A stretch of 64,000 nucleotides of DNA from Mallotus nudiflorus (taxonomy: Eukaryota; Streptophyta; Magnoliopsida; Malpighiales; Euphorbiaceae), in assembly GCA_947683625.1 (NCBI GenBank), contig CANTUR010000460.1:3339001-3403000 (forward strand), read 5' to 3'. This document shows, piece by piece, positions 34,615 through 45,079 of the stretch (its first letter is position 1; every line of letters begins with the position of its first letter). Made by a program: the position numbers and the translations under genes. Under the pieces are notes generated by a model. It was not told where the DNA came from and searched no databases. It saw only the letters and a program-made list of their open reading frames with translations.

Positions 34615-36516
34615 TGTAGGCGACAGGGTTTAGTGCATGCCCAAGTGTTTAGTGACCATGGCATTATGTGGGCTCGAGGCCCACTAGGAAATACGATATA
34701 GGTCATGGGCCTATTCGGAGAGGGAGTCGCCACCAGGATTAAAATCGGGATACATTGTATAATAACTAGATCCCACGGAGGTTCCCAGAAGCCGTTATTA
34801 GAGATCGGGTTCGAAAACTGGGAATAAGCATTTGAATGCTCACCCAACCTTGCGGTTGGCCTCCGTTTGTGTTTTTTGTTTTATTACCATTTAATTATTT
34901 AATTATTTCCTTGGTTACCACACGTAATGAAATTGCCTTCAGATAATTACCATATTTTATAATTAAGTCCGAATTTGCACATTAGTCCAATTTCATGCCT
35001 TTAAGTCCCAACATTAAAAAAAACACAGTAAATAAAATAAATAATAATTTAAAACCATACATTCAAAATTAAATGGGGAAAGGGATTAAGGATTACAATG
35101 CTTTTTAGCTAAATAAAGGAATAATATACAGAAAATAAACCAACATATACCGAAAATAAACTATTAAAATAACATAAACGTGACAATATATAAGAGGTAA
35201 CTAGCAAAAGTGACTACTCGATGACAAAAATCATCAAGTGATTCCTACAAATAACACACGGTTAGCCCTTCCTTTTCATAAAAAAAATAAAATCACATGT
35301 AACGATATTTATAAAGAGGTTTTCACAATATGAACTAAAGTAAGTATCAAACAATCAAGATTAAACATCATCATGCAATCATACAGGCATATTTAAGATT
35401 AAAGGAATGCAAATCAAAACGGACATCACGATGAGTATGAAAGAAAACATAACAGAAAACAAGCTAAAACTATCAATGAGGCGGTCGCCTTATTGATGAG
35501 GCGATCGCCTCATTAAGATAAGGCGATGAGATCAACAGGCTAGTTACGACTCTCAAAACATTCAGACTTCCACTCTAAGTAACAATACATGTATACACAC
35601 ACTCTTCAATCATCAGTCTACTACTACATGTAAAAGTATTCAAAGACCCATCAATGAAATGAGATATCAAGCTAAAAACATTAGAGATAAACCTAAAATG
35701 TACTAAGAACTCAGTTACACATAAGCAAAAACACACGAAATGATGAACATGTCAAGTTTAAGTGCAAATTTTATATCAAAATGAGAGGCCCTCAGAGCTG
35801 CTTTGATTGAGATCTTTGCTAGGATGTGATATCTACCTTTGACACAAGTTTCTTCATTCTTCTCTTATGGAGAAAGTGGACCTCTTTTCTTCAACCTTCC
35901 TCCCCTTTCTTGAGGACGTTTTTTTTCTTTTCTTTTCTCTCTGTCTTTTTTTTTTTCAGAGCCCCCTTTCTCTTTTCTCACCAACCTCCCCTTTTCTTCT
36001 CTCTTTTTTTTTCTTTTATTCCTTATCTTTTCCATGCCCCTAAGCCTCCTAGCCCATCATGAGCTCTCCTAGCCTTTTTTTCCTTCCCCAAAAGTCTTTT
36101 TCTCACGCAAGAAGTAGGTCTGGAAAGTGGGGCCCACACCACTTGGTCGTCATGATTGCAGCTGCAAATGGGCTGCTATAGAGGCGGCGCCTCATCGATG
36201 AGGTGATCAACTCTGTGATGAGGCAATGCCTCGTTGGCAGCTGCCAAAGAGGCGATCGCCTCATTACATTGAGGAGATGCCTTTTTGGCCCGGGCCTGCG
36301 CTGGGCTAAACGAGCTTGGGCCGAATTTGGATAGTTGGGTTCGGTTTTAGGTTTTTTAGGCTTCTGAGTTTTCAAGTTCACTTTCCACTTAAAGATTCAG
36401 GTTTCATTCTCATGTGCAAGTTTCACATTCTCATCATTGGGCTTGACAACGGGCCGGTCAAATCGAGCACCCCTAATTTATCTCCTAACACAGGCCGATC
36501 GAATTAGGTGTCTACA
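34615..36516 (-). mobile_element. 5' LTR of element 2
   Basis: 1902 bp, TGTAGGCGAC...GGTGTCTACA. GAGGCGATC-type clusters lie at 35476-35525 (including a perfect GAGGCGATCGCCTC at 35498-35511) and at 36180-36275 (perfect copy at 36249-36262). Between them on the minus strand is the purine-rich leader, so one cluster is upstream of it and the other downstream. The same LTR type recurs at 62891. Confidence 0.92.
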
Positions 36517-36681
36517 AACATACCAACTAACAACATTATCACTTGTATCTTCATTAGCTTTGTTAGCTATAACACTAACATTTTTACTAGGAGCTTTCTT
36601 GCATCCTCTTCTTTTCAGTTAAGAAAAAAACTCATTTTTAAATAAATAAAAACATATACAACACAAAGTTATTAAAAGGAG

Positions 36682-36720
<39 letters not shown>

Positions 36721-37094
36721 CTAGAAAAACTTTCGTTATTAGATCATGGAAATCAAGAGATTCAAAACTTTTTCTGTTATCTTTCTTCCTTATCAATTTT
36801 TCCTTATTTTTATCTTCATCAAAATAATTTGATCTATTGGCTCTTCTATCGAAGAGAAAAAAAGTTTTTCTATTTGTTAGATTATAATAAATTTTTTATT
36901 TTAGCTCAATTTAATTTTATTATCTAATAAAAATAATAGTTATTCAATGGTTTTCTTTTTATTATTTTAGTACTTTTAAAATTTATAGATTAAATTTCAT
37001 ATTGTAAAAAATGTGAAACCAAATTGCTTTAAAAATTAATTTTTTTTTTTTTACAATTTTCATTTTTAAATCAAAATAAATATTTTTTTTAATA

Positions 37095-37190
37095 ACTGAG
37101 AGGTCATAGGTTCAAAAGGGTGATCGAACTCATGATATCACCTTATAATGTCTATCACCTGAAATACTAGACTACAAAGGGAGAACAAAA
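37095..37190 (-). repeat. Possible tRNA-derived SINE head
   Basis: On the minus strand, TAGTCTAGTATTTCAGG resembles a pol III A box and ATGAGTTCGATCACC about 40 bases further on resembles a B box. No A-tail or target duplication was confirmed. A similar A/B-box-like pair lies at 15309-15345 on the plus strand. Confidence 0.3.
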
Positions 37191-38771
37191 TAAAATTATT
37201 TGATTTTATTACTCAAAGTTATATACATTTTATTGTTTTTCTTTTACAAACTACAATATTTAATCATTATTATTATTATAAAAATTAAAATATAAATTTT
37301 TAATTGTTTAAACAATATGAGGCTAAGAAGCTCGGATATAGACACGGGACACGGATACAATATGATATAGACACAACAATTTTTTAAAATTTAAAGGTAC
37401 GACACATGCGAGACACGTTTAATATATATATATAATGTGTATTATTTTTTTATTATATAAAGATGATTTGTTAAAAAAAATAAAGGTAATGTAATAAAAT
37501 AGAGACTCCATAAAATTTATACACTTACTATAATCGTTATATAAAAAGTGGTCAATATACATAATTTGTAAAAAAAAATGGAGTTATTATTATAAAAAGA
37601 AACTCTAAATAATTTAAGAATTGACTATAATTATTCAGCTAATAATCTAACTACCAATGTCATATACATGTTATGTATAAAAACTGACCAAAAAAATAAA
37701 AATTATATCCTAAAAAATATTATGTTATGTCATATACGTGTATCAATCATATTCTTTTCGTATCCTAAAAATAAAAAATAATAAAATGATAAGACATATA
37801 TTCAATCAATACATGACACTTATCAAATCCATGTCAAACACAAATAATTCACCATATTTGAAATATCAGTACTTCATATGAATCCATTGTTTCTTATAAA
37901 AAAAATTTAATTATCATCTACAACACTTTAAAGGGAGCAATATTATTTAACTATTTTACCTTGAGGGATGCAGAAGGTTGTGGTTAAGCAATAAAAATAA
38001 TTGATTTTTTTTTTTTGAAATCTAAAAATATTAAAATAAAAATAATGATTAATATGATAAAGGAATGGCAATTAATTTATTATTTTATAGGGCAAGAGAA
38101 GAGAGGATTAGGAGAAGCTTCAAATTTTGAAATATATTAACGTTAGTTGTTTTGCAATAACAGCCACCAGCCTTATAACAGCTGGTTTCCCGTTTCCGCT
38201 CCCACCCACAAACGCTTAGCCTTTTTTTTTTTTTTTTTTTTTTCGTCTTTCGGTTTTTGTTTTGCAATAACACCCGCCTTTTTTTCAGAGAATACACGCG
38301 CTGAATTGATTTGAAGTTTGTATTAAGTAAACAAGCATATGCAATCTGACAAAAAAAAAAAAGCAGATGCAAAATTATATCTTTTTTAGCAAATTATATA
38401 TTTTTCCTAGATTTGGTCTAATTTATATTTATCTTTTGAAAAATAGAAGTTTAATCTCTCTTAACTTTTATTCTAATAACATTTAAAATTTTTTTTGTTA
38501 GAATTAGACATTTTTCCATTAAATAATATATAAAAAATTGAAATATCCTTTTAAACAATAAATAATTATAAAACACTAAAAATATTTACAAAATATTTTA
38601 ATCTTTTATATTAACAATATTAAATATATACATTTCTCGCTTAATAAATATCAAAATATTGTCACAAAAATATTCATAACAAAAAAAATCATATGCAATA
38701 TGCAATATATAATGAGATGATAAGGATATTCATTTTTTTCTTATTTTATTAATTTGATATTATTTTTTTGT

Positions 38772-38891
38772 GTTATTGTAATTGATTTAAAGATTTGATT
38801 GTTAGTAACAATATATTTATTATAGATTTTAGTTATTGTAATTGATTTAAAGACTTGATTGTTAGTAACAATATATTTATTATAGATTTTA
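38772..38891. repeat. Two-copy 60-bp tandem duplication
   Basis: GTTATTGTAATTGATTTAAA begins at 38772 and 38832. The two 60-bp copies, through TTTATTATAGATTTTA, differ at one base by eye (GATTTG versus GACTTG), so the duplication is young compared with its surroundings. Confidence 0.9.
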
Positions 38892-40266
38892 GTTATTTAG
38901 ATGCTTCTAATGTAAACAATTGTTATTTCAAATATAATATATATTATTAGCATCTTTTAATTTCTTTTTCTTTTTTTTAATGAGGAATATATATATTTTA
39001 TTTTATTAAATATAAAACACTAGAATATCTTGTGAATATCATTAGTATTTTGTAATTAATTATAATTTTTATTATTTGAAATGACATTTTAATCTTTTTA
39101 TATGTCACTTAACAGAAAAATTTGTCTAACACTAACAGAAGTCCTTAAATGTTAATGAAACAAAAACTGAGGGAAGTAAATATTTGATTTTAAAATAAGA
39201 GAGCGATAAATATAAATTAGGTCAAATCTAAGGGATGAAAATGTAATTTGCTCCTTTTTTTTTTTGTCTTTTCCACTTTATATTGGTGGCTCTTGCTATG
39301 GTGTAAACATTTATATTTATACAAATGAAATTAATATTTCTTTTTGAGATAACAATATAATATTGTTAGTCCTATAAACTATATCTTTCTCAAATTAAGT
39401 TCCATAATTTTTTTTACAATTAAGTTTGATAATTTAAAAAAAAAAACTGTCTGTTAGTTCTATCCATTAGTTAAAGCAATTTTTTGTTACTTAACTCTTA
39501 AAATTAATTTTTTATATATATTTTAGTCCTAAAATTAAAAAAAAAATTAACATTTTAAATAAAAAATATTTTTATTTATTTGTAACTATTCTATTATTTA
39601 ACTTTTATAATAAATATATATCTCACTAAAATAATTTCAAGGAAATTGGATATTAAAATTTTTTTCTTAAATTATTATTTTATTAACAATAATAAATAAA
39701 ATTAATTAATTATTTTTATTATTTTAAAAATATAGAAGTTTAATTAATATATTTTAAATGAATATATATTTTGTATACTTGAATATACTCAATTAGTTTT
39801 GTCAATATTATGATTTATGTTATATTTTAAATAGGTTTTAAACTCAATAGTATTTTTATTAGACAATTAAAAAAAACTTCTTTAAATTAGACTATTTTAC
39901 AAAAAAAAAATTGAAGAATAACATATTTTAATTAATAATTTTATTTTTTATTATAAAACATAATTAATTTAAAATAAAATAGAAAATTTTGTTATATTTT
40001 ATCTAAAATTCATTACTTTTATTATAACAATTAAAATTATAATAAGAATATGTTAACTTATTTCATTGTTCAAATATTTATTATAAAGTAGTTTAATTTA
40101 AAGAAATATTTTTGTAAAAAAATTGACTAACTCAATTTTGACTGAGTTAAAAATTTTTTAAAATGTAACACAAATTATAATATTCACAGAACTAAATAAG
40201 TTTTATAATATTGATAAAAATAAATGAGTTTTATCTTTATAAAAAAAATTATTAATTTATGATATA

Positions 40267-42217
40267 TGTGGACACCTTCAGTTTGATTGACCCATAACAA
40301 AAACCTGATAATGAGAAAGTATGCGTTTGAAATGCAACGAAGGTCCAAAACCTTTCTAAAGTAGACTTAAAATCCCAAAACACCAAATCCAAGCCCAAAA
40401 CACTAAACTCAAGCCCAAACAATAAGCCAAAGTCTAGACCCATCGCCTCTTAGCTTGCTAGGCCTAAACTTAGCCTGGGTGAAGAGGTGATCACCTCAAC
40501 GAAGAGGTGTCGCCTCTTCACCCTAAGCATTGGTGAGGCAACACCTCATTTAAATGACATTAATGACAACAGTTAGAGGCTCACTTACTTTGGATTTGGA
40601 CATTTTCAGATGTAAAAAGAAAGGGAAAAAGTAGAGAGAAGAGGGAAAAGGGCCTAGGGAAGAATGGAAAGGCATAGAGAGAGAGAGTGAGAGTGAGTTT
40701 TTGGGAAATTGGGAAAAGAAAAGGTGGGAGAAGTTTAGAAAGAAAAGAAGAAAAGGTGGGAAAAGCTTAAAAAGAAAAGAGGAAAAAGAAGAAGGGAATT
40801 TTTTTAGGAGGAAGGACATTTTCTTGGACTTGGAAAAAAAGAACAGAGAGAAAAAAAGAAAAGAAGAGAGGAAGAAAAGGAAGAAGTGAATGAACTTTTG
40901 AACCAAAAGAATTTCATTTCTTGATAAGAAAGAAAGCTCCTTTGCATTTTAAGCACCTAAGTCATTCAATCAAGTTTTAAGGGCTTAGTTAGGAACATCA
41001 ACTTTGTCCAAATCAATGAGAATCTCTATCTTTAAGTTCCAAGTTCTTTATTTCATCAAAAACTTCATTTTATTACTTTTTTTACTTATTCTCTTGAGTT
41101 ATATTATTTGTATAAGGTCATATGTGAAGTATGATTGCTTGAAAGATTAAGTGTTAGTTGCCGATATCTATATATTTATGTTAGTCTTCATTTATTTGCA
41201 TGAATATCAAGCTTTCTTAGAATTTAAGAAATGTAACTTTTTTTTTTATCTTTGTTGAAAAGGTGATTCCTATTCATAGAGGTATCGGCCCTTTGTGTTG
41301 AGGCGATTTGAGATTATCTCTTGGTCAGGAGGCAATGCCTCTTCTGCTTCACCAGGATCCTGCACTATTTTATTTTAATTTTTAATGTTTACTTAATATG
41401 CTTTGCATGATTCTTGAGTTTTTCTTATTATATATATTGAGATTATGCATGATCATGATGTTATTTAATATCGTTGTTGTATGATGACTATTATGATTTT
41501 TTGTGGATTTTTTTATGTTTGTATTTTTATTTGCTAGGAATATTATTTGGCAATTATTTTGTAAATAATGTTATTGTCTTGTGGGATAGGATTAACATGA
41601 GTTTATTACAGAAATTATTTGGTAATTTTTTAATTATCAGATAGTTATTCCATTCATTAGTTCTTAAGAGGTTTTATTTGTATAATTAATTAGTTTACTT
41701 TTGGTTTATTTTGGTTTAAGTATGGTTTACTTTCCGTTTATTTTACATTTATTTGTACAAAATGTTGTAATCCTTAATCTCTTTCCCCTATTTACTTGGA
41801 TTGTATGGTTATAAATTATTATTATTTATTTTCTTTGTAATGTATATCGAGCTATAAACATGAAATAGGACTAATGTTCAAATTTGGACTAACATATAAA
41901 CTTGGAAACGATTACAATCCATGTTAAAATAAGGAAATAATTTAATAATCAAAGGTAATAAAATACGAAATACACACGGAGTCTAACCGCAAGGTTGGGT
42001 GGGCATTCCAAAAGTCCATTCCCAGTTTTCAAACTCAATTTTTGATGACGACTTCTAGGAACCTCCATTGAATCCAATTGTTATATAGTCTATCCCGGCT
42101 TTTATCCGGGTGACGACTCCATTTTCATTTTGGGCTCCAAGCCCATTTTGTATTTCTTAGTGGGCCCTACGCCCATATAGTATCGTGGTCACCAAACACT
42201 TATGTTTAAGATGTCTA
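40267..42217 (+). mobile_element. 5' LTR of element 3, right end lost
   Basis: It aligns with 48542-50480. GAGGCGATC-type clusters lie at 40475-40550 (upstream of the purine-rich AAAGAAAGGGAAAAAG leader) and 41270-41345 (downstream of it). The last matched bases are GTCTAA; the CCCCGCCACTCACA end seen in the 3' LTR is missing. The long purine-rich frames here (40550-40906 on either strand) are low-complexity and not genes. Confidence 0.85.
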
Positions 42218-42447
42218 ATTCAAATGTAAAGAATATAATTTTCTCATTATAAACCTCTAAGGATGTCAAAAGCCTCTTTGAATCTCAGAGGTCGAATCAG
42301 CCTAAAATAATCATACTTCATTTTAACTTTCAATTGAGTCTTAACTTATACACACTTAAAAAAATAAATTAAATGTTCAAAATTAAGTTTATTAAGATCA
42401 AAATTAAGATTGATTAGAACTAAGGTCAACATCTCCTTACAAGCTGT
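42218..42447. other. Deletion junction of element 3
   Basis: About 230 bp of AT-rich sequence lie between the truncated LTR and the integrase remnant. There is no similarity by eye to the leader of element 2. It may be filler DNA from the deletion event. Confidence 0.5.
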
Positions 42448-43016
42448 AAGAAAATGAGGCAGTAGAAGCGACAAATAATAATGTGACAAGAATCTTGGCC
42501 AAGATACTGGAGAACTATAAAGACTGGGGAAGCTACCTATAGTTTGTATTATGGGGATATAGGACCACTGCCAAAACATTGACAAGAGCTACTTCGTATT
42601 CTCTGGTGTATGGATGTGAAGTTGTGTTGCCTGTTAAGGTTAAGATTCGATTGTTAAGGGTTCTCTTAGAATCTAAGATCCCTGAGTATCAGTAGGTTAA
42701 AAGCCAAATGGCATAACTAATATTGCTAGATGAAAAGAGAATGAAAGCCATGTATCACTCTTAATTGTACCAGAAAAGGATAGCCCGAGCTTACAATAAG
42801 AAGATTAAGCCAAACAAAATCAAAGATTATGACTTGGTCTTGAAACTCATTAGGCCTATTATAACGGATCCGTAGGGAAAGTTCAAGTTAAAATGGAAAG
42901 GTCCATATTAAGTGAAGAAGCTATTTTCCAAAGGCGCTGCTATTCTGTCTGATTTGAAAGGAAACGAGTTCAAAGAGCCTATTAACTTGGATAAGCTCAA
43001 GAAATACTTGATGTAA
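42448..43016 (+). pseudogene. Integrase C-terminal remnant of element 3
   Basis: ILAKILENYKDWGSYL, YSLVYGCEVVLPVKV, YQKRIARAYNKK, GKFKLKWKGPY and KLFSKGAAILSD match the element 2 integrase end block by block, and the frame ends KKYLM then TAA (43014-43016). Several internal stops are present. The catalytic core is gone. Confidence 0.85.
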
Positions 43017-43384
43017 AGTCATATTAGAGAGAAAACCTTAAAAGAGGCTATCTAAGCAAAAGTTAAAGACAGAAAATTAAAAAATAAAAAGTCCTACTAG
43101 ATTGAAAACCCAAAAGGGCGGTCTAGGCAAAAGTAAAGGACATGTAAAAGGAGAGTATGAGAGAGAAAAATAGTTAGTTAGAAAACTTGCAAGGGCAAGC
43201 CAATTAACGATAGGAGATATGTAAGAAGTAACATGTATAGTATCTTTGTGCTTAAATTAAATGGAATGTATTGCCTTTATTATTGTTGAACATTGTATTA
43301 AATGCTTATCAAACATGGTTTAACTAGAAAGGGAATTCCACCCAATGAAAAGCAAATAAAATACTAAATTTCATAAAATAGTTT

Positions 43385-44600
43385 TGTCTGCTTCTTTTTT
43401 GAATACCTTGGGCACTCGATTCCTATAAAGCCTTGTTCTTTTGTTTCTTGTAAATTCATCCTTCTCTATTACTACAACTGAATCCACGCCTTGTACTAGT
43501 CATCAGTATACTGATCTCTGTCATAGTTAATGAACCTTTGAATGATTCTACAAGGCCAAGTAGCAACCAGGTTGTCTAGAAAATTCTAAGAAAGAGGCCT
43601 TGGCTCAAATTGGTGCATTATATCCACGATCCATTGTTTCTACCTGTATTGCCTACAAAGCTAAGTAGGATTGTAAAAAGTAGCAAAGTGGAGATTGGCT
43701 GGAGGGACACAGTAGGTGTGGGACCAAATGGTCATATGTTGCAACCTCCACTATGGGCACATCCACTAAATTAGAGTGTCATGGAATGTGGACAACCAAC
43801 TCTGAATATCCTCTGGAATGGAGTGAAGCCTCTTAGTACTACAATCCTTAGCCTCATAGTGTATGATGTCTATGGGAGGTTTGACCAATCTCAGTTTTTC
43901 GTATAACCAAGCCTGTAAAGATAATGAATAGGTAAAAATGACAGAAAAGTAGAAAAGGATAAAAGAGAAAAAAAGCTCACCTCTAGAAGAAAGGGACTCC
44001 CAAAGAATTGCCTAGTCTGAGAGAAATTATTAAGACCAATAATGGTTTCTACTAGAATGAGAGGGAAAAGGTTTAGGCCAGCTTCCATTTAGTCCAGAAT
44101 GTGAAGAATCTTTAGGTCATAGTTGCAGGAAAGGAAACTAGTAGAAACTGAGCATATAGATAAAGGGTGATCATCTGAGGCCAATGAACCTCGTTGTTAT
44201 CTACAGTCACAATAGTTTTGAGAAAAGGGCTCATCAAAACTTCAATACCAAATACATGGTGAAGATAAGACTAAGGGGACATGTTTTATAACCTAGCCAT
44301 TGGTATTGAATAGTGTGAAAATTTGGAGTTTTAACCAAAGGAATTACAATTTGATAAGCATAATCCATTTGAGAGCCCATGATAGCTTTAAATTCCTCTA
44401 GCAAGAGGTAAAGCTCCACTGTGTTAAACTAGAAATATATTTCTAAGAATCTCAAAACTGAGCAAGAACATGGAGAAATGGGAAGTTGATTTTCCTAGCA
44501 TGTAAAGACTGGAAGACAGATAGGTGAAATAGTTCTAATCTAGCTTATGATCTGCCATCCAAACTTTTTAGAATCAGTTGTAGTTATTTCAAGCTTCTTT
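43385..44600 (-). pseudogene. Antisense DUF7745-type gene of element 3
   Basis: Blocks include ELYLLLEEFKAIMGS (about 44375-44415), LNLFPLILVETIIGLNNFSQ and QFFGSPFLLE (43980-44080). A short intron (43980-43913, donor GTGAGC, acceptor TTTACAG) separates LLEVSF-type sequence from WLYEKLRLVKPP. That intron is the best evidence that the gene family is spliced in this orientation. It ends in a Lys-rich tail near 43385. Stops are present. Start uncertain, near 44600. Confidence 0.7.
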
Positions 44601-44699
44601 CAGTATGCTGCCTAGATAGGAAGAATGAGGAGAATTCATATGAATGGGGAATTAGGGATTTTGGGGAAGATTTGGGGATTTTTTATAGCTATAAACTAA

Positions 44700-44815
44700 A
44701 CCTGTAGAGGCGATCACCTTTACAATCAAGCAATGCCTCTGCATGAAGAGGTGATTCCCTGTCACCTCTTTCCAAAGTGGCGATGCCTCTATAAAGAGGC
44801 AATGCCTCTCAAACG
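44700..44815. repeat. GAGGCGATC-type micro-repeats upstream of the element 3 DUF7745 gene
   Basis: The words TAGAGGCGATCACC, GCAATGCCTCTGCATGAAGAGGTGATT, GTGGCGATGCCTC and AAGAGGCAATGCCTC lie between the two antisense genes. This is the same slot as 25684-25781 in element 2. Confidence 0.85.
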
Positions 44816-45079
44816 GGTGGAATTGATCTTTATATAGCTGTAAAATGGTTGAATTGTACATGCAAAATAAGAAGAAGAGCTGTTTAATAATAAAAATCCT
44901 ATGATTGATTTAGAATTTTGCCAAATTTGGAATTTAAATGTTGCACTCATTTATTCAATACAAGATATGAAAATGCTAAAGTAAAAGTCAATTCAGACAG
45001 TGATAGAGCAATAATGCAAAGCATCAAATATGTTTCAAGTTAAAATAATCCTATGCTAACACATCACCTCAGGTATCCC

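Larger units (their letters stand above)
20085..36516 (-). mobile_element. Element 2: 16.4-kb Tat/Ogre-type Ty3/gypsy retrotransposon with both LTRs
   Basis: LTRs lie at 20085-21777 and 34615-36516. Flanking AACAT occurs at both 20080-20084 and 36517-36521, a perfect 5-bp target duplication. On the minus strand the order is LTR, PBS, leader, gag, protease, RT, RNase H, second RNase H and integrase. Opposite to these are the DUF7745 and PMD genes, followed by tandem arrays, PPT and LTR. It is structurally complete but coding-dead (multiple stops; RT and integrase active-site changes). By eye the LTRs agree at roughly nine of ten bases in the first 250, with many C/T and G/A differences, so it is not a recent insertion. 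Confidence 0.93.
15353..36603 (-). mobile_element. Decayed Ty1/copia element, split by two later insertions
   Basis: Matching short LTRs (about 240 bp) lie at 15353-15592 and at 19924-20084 joined to 36517-36603. On the minus strand the right LTR is followed by a PBS resembling the initiator-methionine type (TGGTATTAGAG), and the left LTR is preceded by a purine tract. Inside are RT and RNase H remnants but no gag or integrase. Without the insertions the internal part is only about 2.2 kb, well short of a complete element. A solo LTR (15740-17861) interrupts the RNase H, and element 2 (20085-36516) interrupts the right LTR. No target duplication for the copia itself was found. Confidence 0.8.
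36604..40266. other. AT-rich intergenic stretch without recognised genes
   Basis: It holds a (TA)16 microsatellite (36683-36714), a possible SINE head (37095-37190), a repeat-like stretch of GACAC/GATAC words (37330-37410), a GC-richer 130-bp patch with GCGTTTGTGGGTGGGAGCGG on the minus strand (38160-38220) that resembles a DNA-transposon/MITE end, and a 60-bp tandem duplication (38772-38891). No domain was found in any frame. Confidence 0.6.

Noticed and set aside
21129..36062. Phe/Leu/Ser-rich plus-strand frames at 21129-21341 and 35826-36062
   Set aside because: Complement of the purine-rich LTR leader of element 2; similarity comes from LTR duplication, not coding constraint.
38085..38372. 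95-codon minus frame with a poly-Lys run
   Set aside because: The Lys run is a T homopolymer on the plus strand and the rest shows no domain; probably transposon-end debris.
40550..40906. 118-codon minus frame and the opposing Lys/Glu-rich frame at 40701-40889, with the similar 48964-49161
   Set aside because: Low-complexity purine-rich leader within the element 3 LTRs; present in both LTRs only because the LTRs are duplicates.
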